A stretch of DNA of 61,571 nt, taken from contig CAYSWB010000010.1 of assembly GCA_964434575.1 (NCBI GenBank), positions 1 through 61,571 of the forward strand, written 5' to 3'. Within the stretch, counting starts at the first letter, position 1; each line of letters begins with the position of its first letter. Both the position numbers and the translations under genes were made by a program. The DNA is from DAORHV01 sp964434575. GTDB taxonomy: Bacteria; Patescibacteriota; Gracilibacteria; Peribacterales; Peribacteraceae. Under the pieces are notes generated by a model. It made no database searches. It worked only from the letters and a program-made list of their open reading frames with translations, and had not been told where the DNA came from. Shown piece after piece: positions 16,429 to 24,820 of this stretch.

Positions 16429-19400
16429 TTACTTGCAGGTTGCTTCGCCTTCGAGCGCGGCTTCGATGTCGGCCGGATCGCGGCTGAGCATGGCGGAGAG
16501 TTTCTGGATGACCCACGGCATCATCTTGTTCATGCGGTTGACGTGCGCGTCCTGGTGCAGATACGACTTCATGCCGCAGATGACGCTGAGTTCATCGTCC
16601 GTGAACGGGGCGTAGGCGACCGTCTTCAGGCCGAACGGGTCCATCTTGAGGGCGAAGATGCGGCTGGCATCGGCGGCGAAGGCGAAGTGGCCGACGAACT
16701 GTGCCTGGTCCTGGCCGTTGTTATCGGTGATGACGATGTTGTTGCTCTTGGCCAAGAAGGACATCACGACGGCGGCCTCGGTGGTGCCGTGGCCCCTATG
16801 CGAGTGCGACAGGGACTTCTCCTGGCGTTCCTTCTCATTGCCATCGTCGTCGTTGTCCTGCGTGCCGCCGCCCGAAGAGCGCTCCTGCACCGAGTTGCAC
16901 GTGATGTTCGTGACGGCGCGGTTGGTCAGGTTGTTGTCCGGGGTGTTGTCGCGCTCGGACGCGGTGACGGTGGCCTGCTGCTCGACGGTGCCGTTGCACG
17001 CGTAGCCGGCCAGCGTGGTGAACACGACGTCGAAGGTCTTGGACGAGCCCACGTCCACGGATGCCGCGCGGCAATCCACGGTGCCGGAACCGAGCGTGCA
17101 CTCCGCGCTGCCGCCGAGCGGCAGGAAGGTCACGCCGGCGGGCAGCTCGATGCTGGCGATGACGTTGGTGGCCGTGGCCGGACCGTTGTTGCGGACGCGC
17201 AGGGAGCTGCGGAGCTCGGTCTCGCGCTGCACGGACGACGGCACGGTCAGCTCTACGCTCACGTCGGCGACCGGCTCGCATTCGATGCGGGTGACGACCG
17301 GATCACTCTCGTTGTTGCCCGGGTAGTAATCGGAGGATTCGGAGGTCACCGAAGCGACGGCGGTCACGTCCTGCGGACACTGGGATTCCAGCTGCGTGGC
17401 GACCTTCAGGCTGAACGAACGGCTGGAGCCGGCGCTCAGTTCGGAAACCGTGCAGACCACGTCCCCGCCGACCTGGGTGCATTCGGGCGGGTTGCCGGCG
17501 ACGGCCAGGGTCAGGCCGCCGAGCGGCAGGGTGGCGGTCACGGAAGACGCCAGGCCCGGTCCGTCGTTGGTGACGCTGAGCTCGTAGGAGATTTCATCGC
17601 CGCGGAACACGCGGTCGCTGCCGGTCAGCGAGGCTTCCAGTTCCACCTGGCCTTCGGTCGGGCAGCCCACGAACACGGGCAGCTGTGCGATGTTGTTGGC
17701 GAATTCCAGGTCGGCTTCGTCGCCGTCGACAGACACCACGAACGTGGCGGTCGTCGAGCACAGCTCGGTGCCTGCGGTGAAGTAGAGGTCGAACGTCTCG
17801 CTTTCGCCCACCGGCAGTCCGGCTTCCAGGCCGACCGCGCAGGTGACCACGGCGTTCTGGCCCAGCGCGCAGCGCGGGTCGCTCTGGACGGTGTCGTAGA
17901 CGAAGTCGCCCGGAACGGCGATGGTGGCGACCGCGCCATTGGAGACGAGCGGGCCGAAGTTCTTCAGCGTCACGGACGCCGAGAAGTCGGCGTTGCCAAG
18001 GACCAGCTCGGGGCCGGTGACGATGGCCTGCAGGTCGGTGTTCGGCAGCGGCAGCAGGTTGTTGGCAAAGACCGCGTCGGCGAGCGCGTTGCCGGTCACG
18101 ATTCCCTGCTCCTTGTCGAAGGACCAGTGTACGCCCATGTAGATGCGGCTCTGGCCGTTCTCCTCGGCCGCCTGGCTGAAGCTGGTGAACGAGCGCGGGG
18201 CCAGCGGACGGACGGAGCCGTCTGCGTCGATGGTCTCGCCGTTCAGCTCGTCGGACACGAAGGTGAAGGCGATGTTATCGGTGCCGTAGAAGTTGCGCAG
18301 CGTGCGGAACGTGGCGGCGCCGAACGTGGCATGGCCGGAGGTGTAGGCCGGGAACGGCGGCGTGAAGTTGGTCGGGGGATCGCCGGGGGTGGCCGACAGC
18401 TGCGGGTTGCTGGCCGGAGCGCCGAGCGGCTCCCATTCCGGATCACCGACGGTGTCGGGGTTGCCGTCACCCAGGCCCGTGGGGCCGGTGCCTTCGTCGG
18501 ATTCGCGGATGGCCGTGATCGGGCGCCAGTAGTCGTATGTGTACTTGGTCTTCCATGCGGCGATGCCGGCATCGGCTTGGGCCATGTTCACGAGCGCAAA
18601 CAGACGGGCGTTTTCGATCTCCGTGTTGCCTTCCTGGATCGCGATGTGCTGCGTGATCTGGTTATACAGGCGGGGCGGCACGCCGAGACCCGGTGCGCCG
18701 TCGTACCCCCAGTAGTAGGAGATGTTGGTCTGGTCTTGGGTGCGCACGGTGGAGTTCTTGGCGCCGTATTCCTTCACTTCGTTGTAGGCGGCGGTGTATT
18801 CCGGGCTGTTCAGGGCCGGCGGCGGAATGGCCACGTAGTCATCGGCCACGCCCATGCCGAACGTCTTCACCAGTCCGTACTCGGCGGCGTACGCCATCTG
18901 GTTCGGGTGAAGCGGGTCGGGGCGCCAGTGACCGGGCTGGTCGCTCTGTTGGAAATCCACGATGTTTTCGCTGCCGTCGCCGGTGCGGCTCAGAATGCAC
19001 GCGTCGGCGGCGGCCGCACCAACGGCCATGCCGTCGGTCTTGTCCTGACCGTCGGGGATTTGCGCGAGATCATCGGCCATGTAGGCGTCGAAGCTTGCGG
19101 ACTGCTCCGGGTACAGCTCCACCAGCACGTCGTGGGCGGCGACGATGATCGCGGCCTGCACGTTGGCGGTGCGCGGTGCGGTTTCATCGAAGGCGACCGG
19201 CGTGTGCGTCTGGACGATGGCGTTCACGGCGTCGTAGATGGCGATGTGCACCATGGCCATGGCGCGGGCGGCGCGTGTCGGACCTGCATGCTTCTTGGCT
19301 CCGGCGCCCGGAACACCGGCTCCGGGGGTGTGATCCACCACCTGGGCGTCATTCAAGACCTCGTTCCAGCGCAGGACCATGTCCGGCAGCGGAGCCAGCT

Positions 19401-19485
19401 GCGCGGCGCCGAACTTCGGCAAAAACGCGATGCCGTTTCCAATCACGATGGAAACGACGAGGGCCTCTGCGAGAAACTTGCGCAT
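16429..19485 (-). CDS. Secreted vanadium-haloperoxidase/PAP2-like protein with DUF11 repeats
   Basis: A 1018-residue exported protein. A signal-like N-terminus (MRKFLAEALVVSIVIGNGIAF) leads to a vanadium-dependent haloperoxidase/acid-phosphatase helical domain (about residues 35-480), with the phosphate or vanadate motifs PAYTSGHATFGA (~380) and GVHWSFDKEQGIVTGN (~452). Three DUF11/CARDB-type beta repeats follow (from ~485, ~610 and ~738; LRVRNNGPATATNVIASIEL is typical), then a polar linker and a C-terminal module of about 120 residues with two Cys that I do not recognise. It may halogenate or dephosphorylate at the surface; the metal is not provable from sequence. A hairpin (aaagtg-tca-cacttt) lies in the leader at 19509-19525. 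Confidence 0.88.
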   Translation of the reverse strand: MRKFLAEALVVSIVIGNGIAFLPKFGAAQLAPLPDMVLRWNEVLNDAQVVDHTPGAGVPGAGAKKHAGPTRAARAMAMVHIAIYDAVNAIVQTHTPVAFDETAPRTANVQAAIIVAAHDVLVELYPEQSASFDAYMADDLAQIPDGQDKTDGMAVGAAAADACILSRTGDGSENIVDFQQSDQPGHWRPDPLHPNQMAYAAEYGLVKTFGMGVADDYVAIPPPALNSPEYTAAYNEVKEYGAKNSTVRTQDQTNISYYWGYDGAPGLGVPPRLYNQITQHIAIQEGNTEIENARLFALVNMAQADAGIAAWKTKYTYDYWRPITAIRESDEGTGPTGLGDGNPDTVGDPEWEPLGAPASNPQLSATPGDPPTNFTPPFPAYTSGHATFGAATFRTLRNFYGTDNIAFTFVSDELNGETIDADGSVRPLAPRSFTSFSQAAEENGQSRIYMGVHWSFDKEQGIVTGNALADAVFANNLLPLPNTDLQAIVTGPELVLGNADFSASVTLKNFGPLVSNGAVATIAVPGDFVYDTVQSDPRCALGQNAVVTCAVGLEAGLPVGESETFDLYFTAGTELCSTTATFVVSVDGDEADLEFANNIAQLPVFVGCPTEGQVELEASLTGSDRVFRGDEISYELSVTNDGPGLASSVTATLPLGGLTLAVAGNPPECTQVGGDVVCTVSELSAGSSRSFSLKVATQLESQCPQDVTAVASVTSESSDYYPGNNESDPVVTRIECEPVADVSVELTVPSSVQRETELRSSLRVRNNGPATATNVIASIELPAGVTFLPLGGSAECTLGSGTVDCRAASVDVGSSKTFDVVFTTLAGYACNGTVEQQATVTASERDNTPDNNLTNRAVTNITCNSVQERSSGGGTQDNDDDGNEKERQEKSLSHSHRGHGTTEAAVVMSFLAKSNNIVITDNNGQDQAQFVGHFAFAADASRIFALKMDPFGLKTVAYAPFTDDELSVICGMKSYLHQDAHVNRMNKMMPWVIQKLSAMLSRDPADIEAALEGEATCK

Positions 19486-19589
19486 AACAGATGAGGTAAA
19501 GAAATGACGAAAGTGTCACACTTTACATACTTTATTTGTTTATGCAATAGAATTTATTTAAGTCAAATACCGCGGAGCTACACCAAAAA

Positions 19590-19609
19590 AGCCCCGCCGG
19601 AGCGGGGCT
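19590..19609 (-). terminator. Terminator of the SLH-protein gene
   Basis: Arms agccccg and cggggct with a 6-nt loop, followed on the minus strand by six T. It is 14 bp beyond the stop at 19623. The rest of 19486-19622 is AT-rich and carries the haloperoxidase promoter region. Confidence 0.85.
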
Positions 19610-19622
19610 AGAACATATTTGC

Positions 19623-20573
19623 TTACTGCTTTGTCGTGCACAGGCCCGACTGGCAGACGGCCCGCTGCTGGGCGCAGCCGGCGCAGGCCATGGGATCGTT
19701 GTTGCGCTGCTTGCAGAGGAAGTAGTCGTCGGCTTCATCTTCCAGCTTCGAAATGGCGTCCTTGCGCACGGCCTCGCCGCACGTGAGGTACGGACAGCTG
19801 GCGATGAAGAGCGTGCAGTCCGCGTCCACGGTGCAGGTGCGGTTGGAGGCGTTCATGGCCGCGTTCTTGAAGTCGTTCTGCTCGGTCTGGCACGACACGC
19901 TTCCCAGCGACGAGCTGCTGGACGAGGACTTGGAGCTGCTGGACGAACGTGAGCTGGATCCGGGAACGGAGCACGGGTCGGCGAAGTAGTTGATGGGCGT
20001 GCCGTTGGTGCAGCTGGGGAACTGGCGGCCGTCGGAGCACGTGATCGGCTGGCAGTTGTTGCAGGCGCGCAGCGTGCACGCGCTGCCGTTCTGCGTGCAG
20101 GTGCAGGTATTGCAGCCATCCGCGCTGGGGTAGCTTTCGCCGATCTGATATCGGCCTTCGCACAATTGTCCGACCGGGTTCGACGCCGTTTCCTGGATGC
20201 ATTCCCTCGAGCAACCGTCGCCGTCGTTCAGATTTCCGTCGTCGCACTGTTCGCCGGTTTGCTTGTTGCGGTCGCCGCACACGCCCAAGCCCGCCTTGCG
20301 GCGCAGTTCTTCCACCTGCTCACGCAACTGCCGGACGGCCGCGTCGTCGTAGCGCTGCAGCATCACCGCGACCTGGCCGCGGGTGATGGCGTCGTTGGGC
20401 CCGAAGCGCCCGTTCGTGTATCCGCGCACGATGCCGAGCCGCGACATGCGGGCGACGGCGTCGGCGAAGTAGTCCTGGCTGCGCACGTCGGCGAATTGGG
20501 CCGCGGCCGGCAACGCCAGCGCCGCGAGAACGCCGGCGGTGAAGGCGAGCAGTCCGGTACGGGTGAATGTCAT
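19623..20573 (-). CDS. Secreted SLH-domain protein with cysteine-rich repeats and Ser linker
   Basis: A 316-residue surface protein: signal peptide (GLLAFTAGVLAALALPAAAQ), one S-layer homology domain (FADVRSQDYFADAVARMSRL then GIVRGYTNGRFGPNDAITRG, about residues 24-70), a short coiled coil, a DUF4215/Myxococcus-type disulfide repeat (EQCDDGNLNDGDGCSREC, ~107), a VWC-like module (GESYPSADGCNTCTCT, ~145), a poly-Ser linker (~199-221) and a final Cys-rich region. SLH domains bind secondary cell-wall polymers, so it is probably wall-anchored. ATG 20573 is chosen for the signal peptide; the longer frame runs into the divergent gene. The leader ttttcccgcgctccc lacks a Shine-Dalgarno. Confidence 0.88.
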   Translation of the reverse strand: MTFTRTGLLAFTAGVLAALALPAAAQFADVRSQDYFADAVARMSRLGIVRGYTNGRFGPNDAITRGQVAVMLQRYDDAAVRQLREQVEELRRKAGLGVCGDRNKQTGEQCDDGNLNDGDGCSRECIQETASNPVGQLCEGRYQIGESYPSADGCNTCTCTQNGSACTLRACNNCQPITCSDGRQFPSCTNGTPINYFADPCSVPGSSSRSSSSSKSSSSSSSLGSVSCQTEQNDFKNAAMNASNRTCTVDADCTLFIASCPYLTCGEAVRKDAISKLEDEADDYFLCKQRNNDPMACAGCAQQRAVCQSGLCTTKQ

Positions 20574-20663
20574 GGGAGCGCGGGAAAAGGGTAAGCGGAG
20601 CATACGGCCGCCGCGCGGGCGGGGGAAGTTGACGGCGGGCGGGAACCGGAGTTGGCTGTAACC

Positions 20664-20993
20664 ATGGCGCGACCGACTCGAGACGATCTGGAGCCGTGGA
20701 CCGACGACTTCTTCGTGGGCGAGCACGGCCTGCTGAAAAAGAAGACGTTCGGATGCCCGTCGTATTACGTCGGCCGCAAGCTTCTGGCGTTCATCTGGAA
20801 AGACGGCTTGGGGATCAAGCTGGATCCGGCCGAGGTACTCCGGCACATCGCCAAAGACCCCGATGCGTACCGTCCGTTCAATCCCGGCGACGGTACCATG
20901 AAAAACTGGCTGGTTATCGTGCATCCGGAGGCGGGGGATTACGATGCCGAGCGGCCGCTGTTCGAGCGCGCGCTGCAGGCCGTTCGCGGCTGA
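20664..20993 (+). CDS. TfoX/Sxy N-terminal-domain-like small protein
   Basis: A 109-residue soluble protein. KKKTFGCPSYYVGRKLLAFI, DGLGIKLDPAEV and PGDGTMKNWLVI follow the pattern of the TfoX N-terminal and YjbR/DUF1801-type small domains (FG-x-x-x-Y, D-x-L-x-L-K, MK-x-W). TfoX regulates competence in proteobacteria, but isolated domains are widespread with unknown roles, so only the fold is proposed. ATG 20664 is preferred to TTG 20652. Divergent from the SLH gene. Confidence 0.6.
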   Translation: MARPTRDDLEPWTDDFFVGEHGLLKKKTFGCPSYYVGRKLLAFIWKDGLGIKLDPAEVLRHIAKDPDAYRPFNPGDGTMKNWLVIVHPEAGDYDAERPLFERALQAVRG

Positions 20994-20999
20994 TCAGGA

Positions 21000-21028
21000 T
21001 TGAATAAAACGCTGTTTTTTGCTACAAT
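21000..21028 (+). promoter_or_regulatory. Promoter TTGAAT-N17-TACAAT
   Basis: Standard boxes with a 23-nt leader to ATG 21052. An aaggag in the leader lies about 17 nt before the ATG, too far to act as Shine-Dalgarno. Confidence 0.7.
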
Positions 21029-21051
21029 AAGGAGATTTCACACACATATCC

Positions 21052-22410
21052 ATGCGCGACACTTTTTTCTTCCAGGGCCAGGCCGAATCGCGCCTGATCC
21101 GCCTCATGCCGCCGGATGACGCCGTGCCGCCCCCGCGGCTGCCCACGACGCCCGAGACGGGCACCGAGCGTACGCCCGAGGCCGTTCCGGCCGAGGTGCG
21201 TCCCGCCGAGGAGACGCCCAGGCGCGTGGAGGCGGTCAGCAAGGAGCTCAGCGCCGTGGCGGTGGACCGCCAGGATCCTTCCGTCTTCACGTCGGGCGGC
21301 GGCATCAACCGCCTGTGGTGGCAGAACAAGCCCGGTGCAACCGAGGCCCACTACAAGATCATGCACCAGGCCCACTTGTCGTGGCAGGCCAACATCAACC
21401 GCGTCCAGCCCCGCACGCCGCAGCAGTGGGAGACGTTCAAGGCCAGCGAGGTCGCCCGCATGAACCCGCAGCTCGCCCCGCATGGCATCCGCGTCTTCAG
21501 CTACCCCGGCATCCCGGCCCTCGGCTGGGAAGTCATCAATGCCGGCGCGGCAGGCGTGCCCGACAACCTGCAGGGCCCGCTGAACGAGATGATGTCCCCG
21601 CAGCTCAACACCGGTCCGAACATCATGAACATGGGCCCGCGCCTCACGATCATCATCGCCATCCTCATCGCGCTGCTCGTGCTCATCAAACTTGCCGAAG
21701 AAGGCAGGCTGGGCCGCGACGGCCGCCGCCGCGAGGACGGTCCGCGCCCCGACGGCGACCGCACGCCGGAGGGTCCGCGCAATCCGGTCCGCGACCGCGT
21801 CCGCGAGGAGATGCGCACCAAGAAACTGAATCTGGACGGTCTGAAGGGTGAGAAGGAAAAGAAAGTGAAGTCCAACAACGCCGCCATCGCTGTCCACCAG
21901 AAGGAGATCAAGTCGCTGCGCGCGAGCGAGGATAAGCTCGGCAGCCGCCGCAAGCCGTTGCAGGACCAGATCGCCAAACTGGAGCGCGAGGGCGCCGAGC
22001 CGACCAACGCCGAACTCGTGCGCGCCAAAGCCGAACTGGAGCAGATCGACCGCGACATGACGTCTTCCCGCACCCGCCGCGAGACGCTGGAGAAGGACGT
22101 GAAGCGCATGGAGGACGAGAACAAGACCCTGCAGGAGGATATCAAGGCCATCGACGAGATGAAGGCCGAGGGCCGCGACGCCATCGACCGCTCCGTCCGC
22201 CTGACGAACTTCATGATCGAGCGCTTGCCGGAGGCCGTCCGCAAGAACACCGGCGGCTTCGAAATCACCGCCGAGGGTGCCATCCTGCTCAAGGAGCCGG
22301 TCGGCGAACTCCACCGCTTGCTTGCTCCCGCCGGGCAGCCTCCGCTGGCTGCCGGCGTCACCGTGCAGTTGGCCCAGGTGCAGGAGGCGCACGACCGCAT
22401 GCCCCGCTGA
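21052..22410 (+). CDS. Orphan single-pass membrane protein with long cytoplasmic coiled coil
   Basis: A 452-residue protein with no recognised family. Residues 1-190 are polar and Pro-rich with a possible globular part (NRLWWQNKPGATEAHYKIMH). One membrane helix (LTIIIAILIALLVLIKLAEE, ~199-218) is followed by a basic patch and a coiled coil (about 270-390, e.g. KLEREGAEPTNAELVRAKAE), then a compact C-terminal segment. No signal peptide precedes the helix. Monocistronic, with its own promoter and a strong terminator. The promoter and leader resemble those of the gene at 30355. Confidence 0.75.
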   Translation: MRDTFFFQGQAESRLIRLMPPDDAVPPPRLPTTPETGTERTPEAVPAEVRPAEETPRRVEAVSKELSAVAVDRQDPSVFTSGGGINRLWWQNKPGATEAHYKIMHQAHLSWQANINRVQPRTPQQWETFKASEVARMNPQLAPHGIRVFSYPGIPALGWEVINAGAAGVPDNLQGPLNEMMSPQLNTGPNIMNMGPRLTIIIAILIALLVLIKLAEEGRLGRDGRRREDGPRPDGDRTPEGPRNPVRDRVREEMRTKKLNLDGLKGEKEKKVKSNNAAIAVHQKEIKSLRASEDKLGSRRKPLQDQIAKLEREGAEPTNAELVRAKAELEQIDRDMTSSRTRRETLEKDVKRMEDENKTLQEDIKAIDEMKAEGRDAIDRSVRLTNFMIERLPEAVRKNTGGFEITAEGAILLKEPVGELHRLLAPAGQPPLAAGVTVQLAQVQEAHDRMPR

Positions 22411-22424
22411 ACGCGAAACGCATG

Positions 22425-22460
22425 ATGCGGCCTTTCCCTCGCGGATCGGCCGCATTTTTT
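22425..22460 (+). terminator. Intrinsic terminator after 21052 gene
   Basis: Arms atgcggcc and ggccgcat followed by five more T. It begins 15 bp after the stop. Confidence 0.85.
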
Positions 22461-22524
22461 GTAGGTCGAAGATGGTATGGATGGCATATTGAAGCCGCCG
22501 ATGTCGTTTTGATGGCAAGAATGA

Positions 22525-22552
22525 TTGACATAGCGGCGCCCGACGCTAGGAT
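22525..22552 (+). promoter_or_regulatory. Promoter TTGACA-N16-TAGGAT
   Basis: Consensus -35 with good spacing; the ATG at 22564 follows the -10 box after 11 nt, so the leader would be about 4 nt. Confidence 0.7.
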
Positions 22553-22563
22553 GCCCGCTCACA

Positions 22564-23244
22564 ATGCTCCCGCGCTTGTCCCGAACGCAGAAGCTCGAAT
22601 ATACGGCCCGCGCCCGCGAGGTCACGGCTGCTTTTTCGTGCCAGGGCTACCAAGACGAGCTTAGTCACGTGCTGCAGACATACGGCCCCGGCTTGGGCGC
22701 CGGAGTCACCAGGCAGGCATTCATCGACTTCCTTGCCAGTCTGCCGCTGCGCGATGACGATGCCATGTTGAACGCCTTCACGGCGCGGCAGATCACGATC
22801 GAGACGGAGGAGGTCTACCTGGACAAGGCGATCATGTACTCGGAAGTGAACAACTCCGCATTCGACAACGGACTGCATGACGAGCGCGATTTGGACGCGG
22901 ATGTCGTGGAGAAGGCGCGCGAAGAAGACCGGCGTTTGCTCGGGATGAACGGCCGGATCGCCACGCCGGCCGACATCGCCGAGTCGGCCATGGACGGCGT
23001 CGATCTTTCCTGGTTGAAAGATGCGGAACGGAAGATCAACCGGGCCATCGCCAGAATTCCGCCACCCATCGTTCTGCTGACGGACGGCATCGTCGCGCGT
23101 TGCCGGGACGCCATGCTTCCGCTGACGTTTGGCGTTTGCCCCAACAGCGTCCGTCGGGCATTCAACCAGCGGGTACTGCGGTTGCGCTGTCTGGCACTGG
23201 AGATCAGCATCGATGCCGACGACGATGAATGCTTGAGTCGCTGA
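22564..23244 (+). CDS. Orphan soluble protein
   Basis: A 226-residue protein without a recognisable family, signal peptide or membrane helix. It is mixed helical with an acidic central stretch (DERDLDADVVEKAREEDRRL) and a C-terminal half containing four Cys. A clear promoter gives a nearly leaderless start at ATG 22564. The TGA stop directly abuts the stop codon of the convergent AEC gene. Confidence 0.7.
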   Translation: MLPRLSRTQKLEYTARAREVTAAFSCQGYQDELSHVLQTYGPGLGAGVTRQAFIDFLASLPLRDDDAMLNAFTARQITIETEEVYLDKAIMYSEVNNSAFDNGLHDERDLDADVVEKAREEDRRLLGMNGRIATPADIAESAMDGVDLSWLKDAERKINRAIARIPPPIVLLTDGIVARCRDAMLPLTFGVCPNSVRRAFNQRVLRLRCLALEISIDADDDECLSR

Positions 23245-24165
23245 TCAGCCCAAAAACCACACGCTCACGAGCGGAATGAAGAACAGCGCGAACACGGTGG
23301 ACAGCAGCACCGCCAGCGACGCCTTTTCCGGCTGCGCTTTCAGCGCGGTGGCCAGCACCACGGTGTTGGCCGCCAGCGGCGTCACGGATAACAGGATCAT
23401 GACCTTATGGACCAGCGGCGGGTAGACGTGGAAGAACGACAGGTCGAGCCAGATGATCAAGGCCGTCACCGCCGGCCACACGATGAACTTGGCCAAAAAG
23501 CACAGGCCGAAAAACGCATAGTCCAGCTTCAGGCTGCGCATGTCCGCGATGCCCATGCCGATGATCATCATGCCGAGCACGGAGAACGCGCCGCGCATGT
23601 TGAGCGCCAGCGCCGTGTACCCTTCGCCGAGCGGCACGTGCATGGCGTTCACCAGCAGCCCCGCCGCGAACGCATAGACGGTCGGCAGCCGAGCCAGACG
23701 CTTCAGGCTTTCGCCGGCGGTGTAGTTGCCGCGAGCGGTGAAAAAGAATCCGAGCGAGTTCTCGAACAGCACGAAGCCCAGGATGGAAAGCACCATCACC
23801 CCCAGCACGCCTTCGCCGAAGATCGCCAGCGCGACCGGGATGCCGAAGTAGCCGGTGTTCCCGGTGGCGGAGGTGTAGGCGAAGATCCCCTTTGTGGAGT
23901 CTTTCCATACGCGCGATCCGACGGCGTACCAACACAGCGACAGCAGGCAGCAGACGACGAAGAACAGCGCCGGCAGCGACAGCGCCGAGGCGTCGATGGG
24001 CGTGGTCACCACGCCGTGGAACACCACGAACGGCGACAAGATGTACAACAGCAATCCGGCCACGGTTTCCTTCTGGGATTTCAGCCCCCGTCCCGCCAGG
24101 AAACCCAGCGCGATGAGGCCGTAGAGCGGGAGCAGCTTGCCAAGCAGGGTGATGAAAACCGTCAT
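23245..24165 (-). CDS. AEC-family transporter
   Basis: A 306-residue membrane protein of the auxin efflux carrier family, which in bacteria exports or exchanges organic acids such as malate. About ten helices; the family's broken-helix motif appears as SATGNTGYFGIPVALAIF (~100-117), and the C-terminal repeat ends with MILLSVTPLAANTVVLA. Substrate cannot be told from sequence. Single gene on the minus strand, stop-to-stop with the 22564 gene. Confidence 0.9.
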   Translation of the reverse strand: MTVFITLLGKLLPLYGLIALGFLAGRGLKSQKETVAGLLLYILSPFVVFHGVVTTPIDASALSLPALFFVVCCLLSLCWYAVGSRVWKDSTKGIFAYTSATGNTGYFGIPVALAIFGEGVLGVMVLSILGFVLFENSLGFFFTARGNYTAGESLKRLARLPTVYAFAAGLLVNAMHVPLGEGYTALALNMRGAFSVLGMMIIGMGIADMRSLKLDYAFFGLCFLAKFIVWPAVTALIIWLDLSFFHVYPPLVHKVMILLSVTPLAANTVVLATALKAQPEKASLAVLLSTVFALFFIPLVSVWFLG

Positions 24166-24318
24166 AAAAGATGGGTCATTTCACCGCGAAAATGACCTCC
24201 GCACAAGGCTCGGGCGTCAAACCGACTGCACAGCCGGCGCGATTTGTTGTCAAGATATGTCGTAAGAATCCTTCGCTAGTCTCGTCGTAGGTAGCATTAC
24301 ATTTTCCCCCATTCGTTT

Positions 24319-24771
24319 ATGCGTTTGCAGAAATTCGCCGCCGCGGTGGTCTCCACCGCCGTCGCATGCAGCGTGGCCGCTCCGGCGTTCGCCGTGGGCG
24401 TGAATTCCAGCGTCCGCTCTTCCGCCGCCGCCCGCGTGCAGGTCGACGGAGCATGCATGTCCAGCGCCGTGGACAAGCGCGACACCGCAGTCATCGCCGC
24501 CTTCGACACGTTCACCGCGTCGGTGAAGGCCGCTCTGACCAAGCGCAAGGATGACCTGAAGGCCGCCTGGGCCCTGACCGACGCAACCGCCCGCAAGACC
24601 GCGCTGCGCACGGCCTGGCAGAACTTCACCAAGAGCCACAAGTCCGCCCGCGACGCGTACCGCGTCGCCAGGCAAGCCGCCTGGAAGCAGTTCAAGACCG
24701 ATTCCAAGACCTGCAAAGGCAACGCTTCCGACGAAGGCAACGTCGAAGCCACCGGCGAAATCAGCCTCTGA
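24319..24771 (+). CDS. Small secreted Ala/Lys-rich helical protein
   Basis: A 150-residue protein with a signal peptide (KFAAAVVSTAVACSVAAPAF, cleavage near AFA-VG) and a mature part that is almost all amphipathic helix, rich in Ala, Lys and Thr (VEKRDxAVIAAFD-like segment VDKRDTAVIAAFDTFTASVK). Two Cys of the mature chain (C47 and near C138) could form a disulfide. I have seen this CMxxAVxKRDxAxIAAFD pattern among Patescibacteria proteins without function. Leader attttcccccattcgttt has no Shine-Dalgarno. Confidence 0.8.
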   Translation: MRLQKFAAAVVSTAVACSVAAPAFAVGVNSSVRSSAAARVQVDGACMSSAVDKRDTAVIAAFDTFTASVKAALTKRKDDLKAAWALTDATARKTALRTAWQNFTKSHKSARDAYRVARQAAWKQFKTDSKTCKGNASDEGNVEATGEISL

Positions 24772-24793
24772 TCCTTTGGGCAGAGTGCCGAGA

Positions 24794-24817
24794 AGAGGGC
24801 CGACAGGCCCTCTTTTT
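24794..24817. terminator. Bidirectional terminator
   Basis: Arms agagggcc and ggccctct, loop gaca, followed by a T run on the plus strand. It lies between two convergent genes and can serve both. Confidence 0.85.
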
Positions 24818-24820
24818 CGT

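Noticed and set aside
16543..19494. 983-codon open frame opposite the haloperoxidase gene
   Set aside because: Antisense shadow; the minus strand encodes recognisable domains throughout.
19910..19975. Simple-sequence (agc/tcc) repeat as a phase-variable tract
   Set aside because: It encodes an in-frame poly-Ser linker with mixed codons, not a homogeneous slippage tract.
21029..21034. Shine-Dalgarno-like aaggag before the 21052 gene
   Set aside because: It is about 17 nt from the ATG and directly follows the -10 box, so it is at or before the transcription start.
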